DNA from: Sphingomonas flavalba | GTDB lineage: Bacteria; Pseudomonadota; Alphaproteobacteria; Sphingomonadales; Sphingomonadaceae | DNA length: 64,000 nucleotides | Reading direction: 5' to 3' | Assembly (NCBI RefSeq): GCF_004796535.1 | Contig: NZ_SPHY01000015.1 | Location: 1 to 64,000 of the forward strand | In this document: in pieces, positions 45,546-55,800 of the stretch | Layout: each line of letters begins with the position of its first letter | Position numbering within the stretch: position 1 is the stretch's first letter | Translations under genes and position numbers: made by a program | Notes under the pieces: model-generated | Told to the model about the DNA's origin: nothing | Databases searched by the model: none | Seen by the model: only the letters and a program-made list of their open reading frames with translations

Positions 45546-46840
45546 GCGCCCACGCCAGCCGCGCCGCGATCGACGCGGCCCTGATGCGCGCCGACCAGCC
45601 GGAGGCGGAGGGCGTATTCACCCTCAGGCTGGACAAGGAGGCGCGCGCCTTCGCCGAGGCGGCCGACGCACGCCGGGCGGCGCGTTCGCGCGCGCCGTTC
45701 CTGGGCGTGCCGATCACCGTCAAGGACAATTTCGACCTGATGGGCCATCCGACCACCGCCGGGTCGCGACTGCTGGCCGATGCGCCACCGCCCCGGCAGG
45801 ACGCGGCCGTGCTGGAACGGCTGCGCCGCGCCGGCTTCATCATCATCGGCCGGACCAACATGACCGAATTTGCCTTTTCCGGCCTGGGCCTGAATCCGCA
45901 TTTCGGTACGCCGGCGAATCCCGCCTTTCCCGGTGAGCGGCGCATCCCCGGCGGATCGTCGTCCGGCGCGGCGGTATCGGTCGCGCTGGGCATCGTACCG
46001 GCAGCGATCGGCACCGATACCGGTGGCTCCGTCCGTATCCCGGCAGCGCTGTGCGGCCTGAGCGGCTTCAAGCCCACCGCCGACGCGGTGACGCGGGCGG
46101 GCGTACTGCCGCTGTCGACGACATTGGACAGCGTCGGCGTCATCGCCAAATCGGTGGCGGACTGCGCGGCGCTGTTCGACGTGATCCGCGACCGGGCGGG
46201 ACCCCCGCGCCATCCGATGCCGGCGCGGCGCATCCGGCTGGGGCTGGTCCGCAACTATGTGATGGACGGGATCGAGCCGGCGGTCGCCGACGCCTTCGAA
46301 GCGGCAGTCGCGCGGATCGAGGCCGGCGGCATAGCGATCGAGCGGATCACGCTGCCCGAACTGGACGGGATTCCGGCGATGATGCGCGAGGCGAGCTTCG
46401 CCGCCGCCGAGACCGCCGCCTGGCACGCGCCCTATCTGGCCGCCGGCCGCAGCGACGCCTACGACCCACGGGTGCTGACCCGCATCCGCGCCGGCGAGAC
46501 CATGGCCGCCCCCGCCTATGTCGCGCTGGTCGCGGCCAGGGCAGCGATGATCGAGGCAGTCGGCGCGAAGGTCGCCGGGCTCGACGCGCTGCTGTGGCCG
46601 ACGGTGCCGTTCGTCGCCCCGACGATCGCCACGCTGGCCGACGACGACACCTATTACGCGACGAACGCGCTGGCGCTGCGCAATTCGACGGTCGCCAACC
46701 TGCTCGACGGCTGCGCCATCTCCATCCCCTGCCCGACCGACGGGCCACCGGTTGGCCTGACCCTTGCCGCGCTGTCCGGTCGCGACGACCATCTCCTCAG
46801 CGTTTCCGCCACCGTCCAGACCGTGTTGAAAGGAGGCTGA
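45542..46840 (+). CDS. Amidase (amidase-signature family)
   Basis: The 432-residue hydrolase has the Ser-cisSer-Lys triad: Lys in GVPITVKDNFDLMGHPTTAG, the serine-rich PGGSSSGAAVSVALG and the nucleophile region AIGTDTGGSVRIPAALCGL. FKPTADAVTRAGVLPLS and TLDSVGVIAKSVADCA are typical too. It cleaves a carboxamide, carbamate or similar bond in the cytoplasm (no signal peptide). It is coupled to DUF2848 by ATGA and followed after one base by the cupin gene. Confidence 0.9.
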   Translation: MSAHASRAAIDAALMRADQPEAEGVFTLRLDKEARAFAEAADARRAARSRAPFLGVPITVKDNFDLMGHPTTAGSRLLADAPPPRQDAAVLERLRRAGFIIIGRTNMTEFAFSGLGLNPHFGTPANPAFPGERRIPGGSSSGAAVSVALGIVPAAIGTDTGGSVRIPAALCGLSGFKPTADAVTRAGVLPLSTTLDSVGVIAKSVADCAALFDVIRDRAGPPRHPMPARRIRLGLVRNYVMDGIEPAVADAFEAAVARIEAGGIAIERITLPELDGIPAMMREASFAAAETAAWHAPYLAAGRSDAYDPRVLTRIRAGETMAAPAYVALVAARAAMIEAVGAKVAGLDALLWPTVPFVAPTIATLADDDTYYATNALALRNSTVANLLDGCAISIPCPTDGPPVGLTLAALSGRDDHLLSVSATVQTVLKGG

Positions 46841-46841
46841 C

Positions 46842-47231
46842 ATGGCCATTCCGAAGGAACATCGAGAATTCCACCCGATCGCCATGGACGATGACGGTTG
46901 GCAGTTACCGGAAGGTTATGCTCCGGGCGCTGGCGTCGACGAAAAGATCCTGTCCGGCCGGCTCGACCTCGCCGCCAAGCGCGGCAGCCGCACCCGATTG
47001 CTGCGCTTCCAGCCCGGCGTGTTCACCACCCGGCCCTTCGTCCACGATTACTGGGAAGAGGTTTTCCTGGTAAGCGGTGACCTGACCGTCGGCAACGACG
47101 AGAATGGCGACGGCGGCGAGCGCTTCGTCGCACCGACCTATGCTTGTCGCCCGCCGGGTGTATTCCACGGGCCGTTCAAGTCCGAAGGCGGCTGCCTGTT
47201 GCTGGAAACCCATTATTACGATCCGGCCTGA
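46842..47231 (+). CDS. Cupin domain protein (ChrR-like cupin)
   Basis: The 129-residue single-domain cupin has FTTRPFVHDYWEEVFLVSGD (motif 1, with H, E) and PPGVFHGPFKSEGGCLLLET (motif 2 with His), sufficient for one metal site. It resembles the ChrR-type cupins found in catabolic operons, some of which are dioxygenases or isomerases. It starts one base after the amidase stop, with AAAGGAGG seven bases upstream. The exact reaction is unknown. Confidence 0.82.
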   Translation: MAIPKEHREFHPIAMDDDGWQLPEGYAPGAGVDEKILSGRLDLAAKRGSRTRLLRFQPGVFTTRPFVHDYWEEVFLVSGDLTVGNDENGDGGERFVAPTYACRPPGVFHGPFKSEGGCLLLETHYYDPA

Positions 47232-47255
47232 CCCCTCCGGAAAGTGTTTTACAAA

Positions 47256-47272
47256 GCTTTCTTTGAAAGCTA
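47256..47272. promoter_or_regulatory. Inverted repeat before the MarR gene
   Basis: AGCTTTC-TTT-GAAAGCT is a perfect 7-3-7 inverted repeat in the 66-base gap before the MarR-type regulator, a natural autoregulatory site. Its half GAAAGCT also occurs in the palindrome at 49964-49987. Confidence 0.5.
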
Positions 47273-47297
47273 ATCGAATCCGTGAGGAGATTCTCGA

Positions 47298-47822
47298 ATG
47301 CCTCTTACCGTCAGCCGCCCCGAACTGCTCGTCAACGGCAGCGACGAGCTTTTCCGCCAGGTGATTCACGACGCCCTGGGCTTCAGCGCCCGGCTTCAGG
47401 AAATTCGCGGCAAGCTGGGCGAGGTCATCGGCCTGTCCGGCCCGGCCTATTCGATCCTGATCGCCATCGAATATCTCGGCAAGTGTGAGGAAGTCGGCGT
47501 CAGCCGGGTCAGCGAGCATCTGCACCTGTCCGGCGCATTCGTCACCATCGAGGTCGGCAAGCTTGCCAAGGCCGGGCTGGTCGACAAGCGCGGCCACCCG
47601 GAAGACGGCCGCCGCGTGATCCTGACCGTGACCGCCAAGGGCCACGCACTGCTCGACACGCTGGCCGAGACGCAGCGGCCGGTCAACGACACGATCTTTG
47701 CGATGCTGGACGACAAGCAGTTCGCTGCCTTCGCCGAGATCATCGCGCTGCTGGTCAACGGAACCGAGGACGCACTGGCACTGCTGCACCTGCTGTCCGA
47801 ACAGCGGCGCCGCCGGGCCTGA
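47298..47822 (+). CDS. MarR-family transcriptional regulator
   Basis: The 174-residue regulator has a winged helix with LSGPAYSILIAIEYLGKCEE, the recognition region VSRVSEHLHLSGAFVTIEVG and the wing GLVDKRGHPEDGRRVILTVT. The C-terminal helix ends SEQRRRRA. MarR regulators of catabolic clusters usually repress until an aromatic ligand binds. Its position inside the cluster and the AGCT-type inverted repeats at 47256 and 49964 suggest that it controls the island. GAGGAG lies about ten bases upstream of the ATG. Confidence 0.9.
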   Translation: MPLTVSRPELLVNGSDELFRQVIHDALGFSARLQEIRGKLGEVIGLSGPAYSILIAIEYLGKCEEVGVSRVSEHLHLSGAFVTIEVGKLAKAGLVDKRGHPEDGRRVILTVTAKGHALLDTLAETQRPVNDTIFAMLDDKQFAAFAEIIALLVNGTEDALALLHLLSEQRRRRA

Positions 47823-47837
47823 GCGGGAGCGAGCGGC

Positions 47838-48326
47838 GTGACCTTCGACCAGCGGGCCTTTCGCGACGCGCTTGGCCGCTTTCCTACCGGGGTCGTCGTC
47901 GTCACCGCCCATGCCGAGGGCGGCGACCCGGTCGCAATCACCGTCAGCTCGTTCAACGCCGTCTCCCTCGAGCCGCCATTGGTCCTGTTCAGCATCAGCA
48001 AGGCAGCGATCAGCCTGCCGGTGCTGCTCGCAGCAGAGCATTTCGGCGTCAGCGTACTGCGTCACGACCAAAGCGAGCTATCGAGCCGCTTCGCCGGGCG
48101 GCGCGGTGCGAAATGGGCCGGCCTGAAGCCGGCGCGTGGCATCACCGGCTGCCCATTGATCGACCCGTGCCTGGCGGTGTTCGAATGCGCGCCGCACGCG
48201 GTGCACGAAGGCGGCGACCATCTGATCATCGTCGGCCGCGTGCTTGAGTTCGAAACACGGCCGGACGGCGCGCCGCTGGTCTTCTTCCGCGGCGGTTACC
48301 ACGCAATCGCCGAACATGCCGCCTGA
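47838..48326 (+). CDS. Flavin reductase (HpaC-like) of a two-component monooxygenase
   Basis: The 162-residue protein starts at GTG 47838 after GGAGCGAG. It shows the flavin-reductase-like split barrel: FRDALGRFPTGVVVVTAHAE, VAITVSSFNAVSLEPPLVLF, SISKAAISLPVLLAAEHFGV and the end FFRGGYHAIAEHAA. It supplies reduced FAD or FMN to the oxygenase encoded directly downstream (22-base gap). The pairing is the standard design of hydroxyphenylacetate-type hydroxylases. Confidence 0.9.
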   Translation: MTFDQRAFRDALGRFPTGVVVVTAHAEGGDPVAITVSSFNAVSLEPPLVLFSISKAAISLPVLLAAEHFGVSVLRHDQSELSSRFAGRRGAKWAGLKPARGITGCPLIDPCLAVFECAPHAVHEGGDHLIIVGRVLEFETRPDGAPLVFFRGGYHAIAEHAA

Positions 48327-48348
48327 CCGCTGAGGAGAGAGACAGACG

Positions 48349-49833
48349 ATGAAAACCGGCTCCGACCATCTCGCCGCGCTCCGCGATGGCCGCATCGTCT
48401 ATTTTCAAGGGGCAGAAGCCGGCGACGTCACCGCTCACCACGCCTTCCGCAACGCCGTGGCGTCGGCAGCAGCGCTTTACGATTTCCAGGCCGCCAATGC
48501 CGAACTGATGACCGTCGCCAGCCCGACCAGCGGCGGCCGGGTCAACCGCGCCTGGGCGTTGCCGGACAGCTACGAGGCGCTGGTCGCGCGGCGACAGGCG
48601 ATGGAGGCGTGGGCGGGCACGCATTACGGCTTCATGGGTCGGTCTCCCGACCATGTCGCCTCCTGCTTGGCCGGCATGGCGATGGCGCCGGAGGTGTTCG
48701 AGGCCTACGACCCGGCGCGGGCCGCGGCATTGCTCGACTATTTCGCCTATGCGCGCGACAACGACCTGTTCCTGACCTACGTCATCATCAACCCGCAGGC
48801 GGACCGGTCGAAAGCCACGCATGCGCAGGCCGACGAATATCTGACCGCCGGCATCGTCGACGAGGATTCGACCGGTCTCACCCTGCGCGGCGCGAAGATG
48901 TTGGCGACCAGCAGCATCATGGCCAACGAGGTGTTCGTCAGCTGCATCCAGCCGCTCGGCCCCGGCGACGAGAAATACGCCGTCTCGCTCGCCCTGCCGA
49001 TGAATGCGCCGGGGCTGAAGCTACTATCGCGCAAGTCCTATGAACTGGCAGCACCGAGCGTCTACGACAACCCGCTGGCCAGCCGCTTCGACGAGAATGA
49101 CGCCGTCATCTATTTCGACGACGTAAAGGTGCCGTGGGACCGCGTGTTCGTCGCCGGCAACACCGCGATGATGCTGAAGCAGTTCCACGCCACCCCAGCG
49201 CATGTGCTGCAGAATTACCAGTGCCAGGTGCGACTGGCGGTCAAGCTGCGCTTCCTGATGGGCATCGCCCGGCGGATCGCCGAGATAAACGGCACCATAG
49301 CCCTGCCCCCGGTGCGCGAAACGCTGGGCCAGCTCGCCGCCGAGGCGGCGATGGTCGACGGGCTGGTCCACGGCATGGAAGCGAAGGGGACGGTTCGCAA
49401 CGGCTACTACATCCCCGACGCGCACCTGCTCTATTCGGCGCAGGTGCTGACCCAGCAACTCTACACCCGGATCATCGCGTCGCTGCGCAACCTGGCCGGT
49501 GGCGGGCTGATTATGCTGCCGTCCGGCGTCGAGGATTTCGCCAATCCGGAGATCGCCCGGCTTATCGGCAAGACGCAGCAGTCGCCGACCGCCTCGTCGG
49601 AGGAAAGAGTGCGCTTCTTCAAACTCGCCTGGGACGCGATCGGCTCCGAATTCGCCAGCCGCCATACCCAGTATGAGATGTTCTACGCCGGCGCCAGCTT
49701 CGTGACCAAGGGCCATAGTTTCCGCACCTACGACTGGGCCGGGGCCGGCGCGATGGTCGATCGGATGCTGTCCAGCTACCCGGCGCCGACGCTCTCCGCC
49801 CTATCCGGCGACGCGGTGACAATCCCGGCGTGA
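48349..49833 (+). CDS. HpaB-family FADH2-dependent aromatic monooxygenase
   Basis: The 494-residue protein belongs to the 4-hydroxyphenylacetate 3-monooxygenase oxygenase family: AHHAFRNAVASAAALYDFQA, GRSPDHVASCLAGMAMAPEV, DLFLTYVIINPQADRSKATH, GAKMLATSSIMANEVFVSCI, and FDENDAVIYFDDVKVPWDRV. Such enzymes hydroxylate phenols ortho to the hydroxyl using free reduced flavin from the adjacent reductase. The family also includes PvcC and chlorophenol hydroxylases, so the substrate is not fixed. GAGGAGAG precedes the ATG. Last gene of the rightward operon. Confidence 0.9.
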   Translation: MKTGSDHLAALRDGRIVYFQGAEAGDVTAHHAFRNAVASAAALYDFQAANAELMTVASPTSGGRVNRAWALPDSYEALVARRQAMEAWAGTHYGFMGRSPDHVASCLAGMAMAPEVFEAYDPARAAALLDYFAYARDNDLFLTYVIINPQADRSKATHAQADEYLTAGIVDEDSTGLTLRGAKMLATSSIMANEVFVSCIQPLGPGDEKYAVSLALPMNAPGLKLLSRKSYELAAPSVYDNPLASRFDENDAVIYFDDVKVPWDRVFVAGNTAMMLKQFHATPAHVLQNYQCQVRLAVKLRFLMGIARRIAEINGTIALPPVRETLGQLAAEAAMVDGLVHGMEAKGTVRNGYYIPDAHLLYSAQVLTQQLYTRIIASLRNLAGGGLIMLPSGVEDFANPEIARLIGKTQQSPTASSEERVRFFKLAWDAIGSEFASRHTQYEMFYAGASFVTKGHSFRTYDWAGAGAMVDRMLSSYPAPTLSALSGDAVTIPA

Positions 49834-49963
49834 CGGCGCGCCGGCCCCGGCCGATGCCGGCTGTGCTCCACGGGTTGGTCCACCCGATACACGACACTCG
49901 ATCACGGCATCGCGGGAAATCCGACGGCGCGGCACAAAAGCGCCTCAGGACTCAAATACCCCT

Positions 49964-49987
49964 TTATCTGAAAGCTATTTCAGATAA
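49964..49987. promoter_or_regulatory. Perfect palindromic operator before the peptidase gene
   Basis: TTATCTGAAA-GCTA-TTTCAGATAA is a perfect 10-4-10 inverted repeat about 110 bases upstream of the DPP-IV-like gene. Its core GAAAGCTA resembles the repeat before the MarR gene. A strong repressor site is the likely function. Confidence 0.6.
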
Positions 49988-50096
49988 GGTAGAGTCTTAT
50001 AAGATATACGATCGTGGTTGACGCGTACGCATGCCCCGCCGACGGCCCCTCAGCGGAGCCGGAACGGGACTCCAAACGGGCAAAAGGGAGACGATC

Positions 50097-52448
50097 ATGA
50101 AAAGACATGTCACGGCGCTGACGGTTGCCATATCCTTTCTTGCATTGGCGGCGGCGACACCGACGCCGACACTGGCGCAGGTGACCGCGGCCGATATCCA
50201 GCAGTCGGTTCACCTGCAGGATTCCTGGCTGTATCTGACCCGTGACGTCGCCGACCCCGCACAGTGGGTGCCCGGCGGACGCAGCTTCACCTACCGCAAG
50301 ACGGTGGAGGGCGGCTTCAACTTCGTCACCTACGACGTCGCGTCCGGCGCCAAGCGCCCGGCGTTCGACCACGCCGCGATCGCCGCCTCGCTCAGCAAGG
50401 CGAGCGGCGAGAAGGTCGAGGCGCTGCGCCTGCCGATCAACTCCTTCAGCTATACGAGCGAGGGCAAGGCGATCGAATTCGGCTTCAGCGAGGAACGCTG
50501 GCGCTGCACGCTGGCGGATGCCAGTTGCGCGCCCGCCCCGGTCACTCGTCAGCCGCGCGGCTTCGGCGTCGTCCGCGACCTGAAGGTGCCGGCCGACAAC
50601 ACGCCTCACCGCTCGCCGGACGGCAAGTGGGAAGCCTATGTCGAGAATTTCAACATCGCGATCCGGCCGGTCGGCGGCGACACATGGACGCGGATCAGCT
50701 TCGACGGGTCGGAGGCCAATTTCTACGATTCGGAATCGATCGTCTGGTCGCCGGATTCGACCAAGCTCGCCGCCTATCGCGTGGTCCCCGGCTATCGGCG
50801 CGAGGTAACGCGCGTCATCACCTCGCCGTCCGATCAGGTGCAGCCGAAGACGATCTACCAGCTTTATCCGAAGCCGGGCGACCCGGTGGATATCGACCGC
50901 CCGGCCCTTTTCCACGTCGCCGGGGGCAAAGGGCGCCAGATCGCGATCGCCGAGACGCTGTTTCCCAATCCCTACCGCATGTCACCGATCAGTTGGCGCA
51001 AGGACAGCCGGACGATCAGCTTTCGCTACGACCAGCGCGGTCACCAGTTGAACCGGCTGGTCGAGGTCGACGCAGAGACGGGCGCCGCGCGCACCGCCGT
51101 CGAGGAGCGCGCCAGCACCTTCATCAACCAGGGTTCGCCCAACCGCCAGTTCCGCCACGAGGTCGGTGGGATGGGCAACGAGGTCATCTGGATGTCCGAG
51201 CGGGACGGCTGGAACCACCTCTATTTGTTCGACGGCCGCACCGGCAAGGTGAAGAACCAGATCACCAAGGGCGACTGGGTGGTGCGCGAAGTCGTCAAGG
51301 TCGACGACGCCAAGCGCCAGATCTGGTTCGCGGCCGGCGGCATGCGACCGGGCGAAGACCCCTATCTGCAGCATTATTACCGGGTCGACTTCGACGGGCG
51401 GAACCTGACCCCGATCACCACGGTCAACGCCTATCACGATGTCGCCTTCTCCCCCGACATGGCCTATTATGTCGACACCTATTCCAAGATCGACCTGCCG
51501 ACGGTGTCGGAGTTGCGCCGCTCCAGCGACGGTTCGCTGGTCGCGACGGTCGAGACGGCCGACGTCAGCCGGCTGATGGCCGCCGGCTTCCGCCCGCCGG
51601 AGGCGTTCGTCGCCAAGGGACGTGACGGCAAGACCGACATTTACGGCGTGATCGTGCGGCCGCGCAATTTCGACCCCAACAAGAAATATCCGGTCATCGA
51701 GAACATCTATGCCGGGCCGCATTCCAGCTTCGTTCCGAAGAAATGGTGGCCGTTCGGCTACCAGTCGAGCGGCGACAAGACGATCGGCATGCAGTCGCTC
51801 GCCGACCTCGGCTTCATCGTCGTCCAGATCGACGGCATGGGCACGCTCAACCGGTCGAAGGCGTTCCACGACGTGGCGTGGAAGAACATCGCGGACACCG
51901 GCTTCACCGACCGCATCCTGTGGCACAAGGCGGCCGCCGCCAAATACGACTGGTACGACACCAGCCGCGTCGGCATCTACGGCGGCTCGGCCGGTGGCCA
52001 GAACACGCTGCTCGCGCTGCTGTTCCACCCGGAATTCTACAAGGTCGGCATCGCCTATAACGGCTGCCACGATAACCGGATGGACAAGATCGGCTGGAAC
52101 GAAGCGTGGATGGGCTGGCCGATCGACGAAAGCTATGCCGCATCGTCCGGCGTCGACAACGCCTGGCGGCTGCAGGGCAAGCTGATGCTGGTGGTCGGAG
52201 AACTCGACATGAACGTCGATCCGGCATCGACCTATCAGGTGGTCGACGCGCTGATCAAGGCGGGCAAGGATTTCGACATGCTGACCGTCCCCGGCGGCGG
52301 CCATGGCGTGCTGCGCTCCGTCGGGCCGGTCGATTACGGCCTGCGCCGCCACTATGATTACTTCCTGAAACATCTCGCCGGCGTCGACACGCCGAACTGG
52401 AACACAATGCCGAAATCCGTTCCGGGCGGAACCGTTCCTACCTCCTGA
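50097..52448 (+). CDS. Dipeptidyl-peptidase IV-like serine peptidase (S9B)
   Basis: The 783-residue exported peptidase has a signal peptide (ALTVAISFLALAAATPTPTL, cleavage near TLAQ). An N-terminal beta-propeller spans roughly residues 100-500. The C-terminal alpha/beta hydrolase has the nucleophile in RVGIYGGSAGGQNTLLALLF, the Asp in MLVVGELDMNVDPASTYQVV and the His in VPGGGHGVLRSVGPVDYG. S9B enzymes release N-terminal dipeptides, often Xaa-Pro. AAAAGGGAG lies before ATG 50097. It precedes a TonB receptor, so it may trim the imported ligand in the periplasm. Confidence 0.92.
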   Translation: MKRHVTALTVAISFLALAAATPTPTLAQVTAADIQQSVHLQDSWLYLTRDVADPAQWVPGGRSFTYRKTVEGGFNFVTYDVASGAKRPAFDHAAIAASLSKASGEKVEALRLPINSFSYTSEGKAIEFGFSEERWRCTLADASCAPAPVTRQPRGFGVVRDLKVPADNTPHRSPDGKWEAYVENFNIAIRPVGGDTWTRISFDGSEANFYDSESIVWSPDSTKLAAYRVVPGYRREVTRVITSPSDQVQPKTIYQLYPKPGDPVDIDRPALFHVAGGKGRQIAIAETLFPNPYRMSPISWRKDSRTISFRYDQRGHQLNRLVEVDAETGAARTAVEERASTFINQGSPNRQFRHEVGGMGNEVIWMSERDGWNHLYLFDGRTGKVKNQITKGDWVVREVVKVDDAKRQIWFAAGGMRPGEDPYLQHYYRVDFDGRNLTPITTVNAYHDVAFSPDMAYYVDTYSKIDLPTVSELRRSSDGSLVATVETADVSRLMAAGFRPPEAFVAKGRDGKTDIYGVIVRPRNFDPNKKYPVIENIYAGPHSSFVPKKWWPFGYQSSGDKTIGMQSLADLGFIVVQIDGMGTLNRSKAFHDVAWKNIADTGFTDRILWHKAAAAKYDWYDTSRVGIYGGSAGGQNTLLALLFHPEFYKVGIAYNGCHDNRMDKIGWNEAWMGWPIDESYAASSGVDNAWRLQGKLMLVVGELDMNVDPASTYQVVDALIKAGKDFDMLTVPGGGHGVLRSVGPVDYGLRRHYDYFLKHLAGVDTPNWNTMPKSVPGGTVPTS

Positions 52449-52832
52449 CCGGCTCCCTCCCCCGGGGAGGGGCGATGCGCGACGGACGCATCGCCCCTTC
52501 GACGGGCCGCCGCCCCATTTCATCCTGGCATCGAACCGACTGCTGGCACGACCGGATCTATCGACGGGCGGGCCATGGGATAGTTGCGCCAGCGCCACAT
52601 AACTCGAAAGTATAATATCTTTTACAAATAGCTATTATTCATATTGCATATCGTGAAGACTCGGCTAGCGTATACTTTATATCGGCTGCGAGAGAGGCAC
52701 GGTGCGAAACCTCCCCGCCGCCCCGGCAGACAAGGCCATGGAGCCCGAACGTACCGGCCCAGGCTTTGGGATATTATATAATACGTTGATTCCTAACGAT
52801 ATTATTGTCCGCTTGATCAGAAGGGGGAAAGG
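52449..52832. other. Gap with terminator and receptor promoter region
   Basis: The 384 bases before the TonB receptor contain the terminator hairpin at 52469-52497 and then an AT-rich stretch, unusual here. It includes the palindrome AATAGCTATT (about 52627-52636) with an AGCT core like the other sites of the island, and several TATAAT-like sequences (52740-52800). It is probably the regulated promoter of the receptor. No gene is visible. Confidence 0.45.
52469..52497 (+). terminator. Terminator hairpin after the peptidase gene
   Basis: GGGGCGATGCG and CGCATCGCCCC form a perfect 11-base stem with a 7-base loop, about 20 bases after the stop codon. Only TTC follows, so the T run is weak. Confidence 0.6.
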
Positions 52833-55800
52833 ATGAACTTCAAATCCATCAGGCAGCCGCTGCTAGCCTCGACCATCTTTGCGACCTGCATGCTGGTCGC
52901 CACGCCAGCCTGGTCCCAGGTGACCGATGTAAGCGAACTGAATGCGGGTGATGGCACGATCGTCGTCACCGGTTCCCGCATCGCGCGGCCGGATCTGACG
53001 ATCTCCAGTCCCGTCGGCGTGGTCAGCGCCGAAGAAATCACGCTGCGTCAGCCCAACACCGCCGAAGACCTGCTGCGCGACATGCCGGCCGTCCGCGCGG
53101 CGAACGGGCCGGGCGTCAACAACGGCAGCAACGGCTCCGCCACGATCGACCTGCGCGGCGTCGGCGTGAACCGCACGCTGGTGCTCGTCGACGGCCGCCG
53201 CGTCGTTCCCTACGACCTGAACGGCGTCGTCGACCTCAACACCGTTCCGACCGCGCTGATCGACCGGGTCGACGTCGTGACCGGCGGTGCATCGTCGGTC
53301 TACGGCGCGGATGCCGTCGCCGGCGTCGTCAACTTCATCACCAAGCGCAACTTCTCCGGCGTCGACCTGTCGGCCAACTACCGGATCACCGAGCGCGGCG
53401 ACGGGCAGCAATATCGCCTTGCTGTCGTCCTCGGCACCGATCTCGACGACGGGCGCGGCAACGCCGTCGTCAGCATGGCATACGACAAGCGCGTGCCGCT
53501 GCTCGCCCAGTCGCGCCCGGTCGGCGAGATTCCGCGCAGCGCCGCCAACGGCCTGTTCAACGGGTCGCAGAACACGGTTCCGATCCTGTTCACCAGCCCC
53601 AACCCGGTGCAGCTTGGCCTGGGGGCCGGGTCGCAGGGCGCCGTCCTCGACACCGCGACCGGCACGCTGCGGATCGCCAATCAGGGCGACTTCTACAACT
53701 CGAACGACCTGACCTATTACGCGACGCCGCTGGAACGCTACAGCGGCTACGCGGCCGCTCGCTACGAGATCACGCCGGGCATCGAGATGTATTCGTCGAT
53801 GAACCTGACGCACAACAAGGTGCGCACCGCCATCTCCGCCAGCGGCACCTTCCAGAACATCTACCAGATGCCGCTCAGCAACGCCTATCTGCCGGCGGGC
53901 GTGCTCGGCCAGTTCTGCAACGCCTACGATACCGACCCCAGCGTCTCCGGCATCCAGTCGCTCAGCGCCGCCCAATGCGCCGCGGCCGCGATTGCGCGCC
54001 CGGGCGACCCGGATTACCGCGAAATCTCGATCATCGGGCAGCGCCGCTTCGTCGAGCTCGGGCCGCGCGTCCAGGACATCGAATCCACCCAGTACCAGTT
54101 GCAACTGGGCGTGCGCGGCAACATAACCGACACGCTGCAATACGACGTGTTCGGCCAGTACGGCGAAACGTCGCAGACGATGGTCAATGACAACTGGGGT
54201 TCGTCGACCAAGCTGCAGCAGGCGATACGCTCCTACCGCGACGGTTCCGGCGCCGCAGTCTGCCAGGACGTGGCGAACGGCTGCGTGGCGATCAACCTGT
54301 TCGGCCCCGCCGGCAGCATCGACAGCGCGATGGTGGACTTCATCAACCTCGACGCCCAGACCACCCGCAAGTCCACGCTCGCCGTGGTTGGCGGCAATCT
54401 GAGCGGCGACCTGTTCGGGCTCACCAGCCCGCTCAGCGACAAGCCGATGGCCTTCTCGCTGGGCGCCGAGTACCGGCGCCTGACCGCGGCGGCACGCCCC
54501 GATGCCGCACTACAGATCCAGAACGAGGTGTTGGGCACCGGCGCACGCACGCCGCCAGATTTCGGCGAAATCTCGGTTCGCGAAATCTTCGGCGAAATCA
54601 TCGCGCCGATCATCCGCGACAAGCCGTTCTTCCACGATCTGCAACTCGAAGCCGGCATCCGCTACTCTGATTACAGCACCACCGGCACCAGCACGACGTG
54701 GAAGGCCGGCGGCAGCTACGAGCCTTTCCCCGGCTACAAGTTCCGCGGCATGTATCAGGTCGCCGTCCGTTCGCCGAACGTCCAGGAACTGTTCCAGTCG
54801 CCGGTCCTTGGCTTGGCGACGCGGCAGGAAGATCCCTGCCAGGGCAGCCTGCCGATCGGCAACGCCGGCCTGACCGCCCTTTGTATAGCCACCGGCGCGC
54901 CGTCGGCGACGATCGGCGCCATTCCCAACCCGTCGGCCAACCAGGTCAACCAGACGACCGGCGGCAACCGCAACCTCGATGTCGAAAGGGCGAAAACCTA
55001 TACGCTCGGCGTCGTGCTGACCCCGCCGCAGTTCAGCGGCTTCTCGCTGACCGTCGACTATTTCAACATCAAGATCACCGACGCGATCTCGCGGCCCAAC
55101 GCCAACGACATCATGGACGGCTGCTTCGCGCCGGCGCTCAACCCGCAATTCACCTACAATGCCTTCTGCCAGCTGATCCAGCGCAACCCGCTGACCGGCG
55201 GCCTGAACGGCACCGGCGAGACGCCGGGCGTGATCCTGGCCAGTTCCAACCTGGGCAAGATCGAAACGGCCGGCATCGACCTTGGCGTCCACTACAGCCT
55301 GCGTCTTGCCGACATCGGCATCGGCGGCAACGATCCGGGCAAGGTTCAGCTCGGCTTCAACGGCACCTGGCTCGATTATTATCACTTCCAGGCGACGCCG
55401 AACTCGGTCGATCGCGATTGCACCGGCTACTACAGCTCAAGCTGCGGCAACCCGCGCTCCACGTTCCGCTGGAACGCGCGCGCGACCTACAGCCGCGACC
55501 TGTTCGACGTATCGCTGCTCTGGCAGCATGTCAGCCGCGTGGTGATCGAGCCGCAACCGAACGGCCCGCGTCTGGACCCGACGTCGTTCACCACCGTGGT
55601 CTATCAGGGCGTCACCCACACGAACGTGCCCGCCAACGGCATCTACGAACCCTATCGTCAGATCAAGGCATTCGACTATTTCGATCTGTCGACCAAGGTC
55701 CGGGTGAACGAGATGTTCGAGCTGAACCTGCTGGTGAAGAACCTGTTCGACAAGCAGCCACCCGAGGTCGCCGGCGTCGGCGTCAACACCGCCGTCTCCT

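Noticed and set aside
52863-54140. 425-codon open frame opposite the TonB receptor, and similar long frames opposite the DPP-IV-like gene and dnaE2
   Set aside because: They result from third-position GC bias; the sense genes have full family matches.
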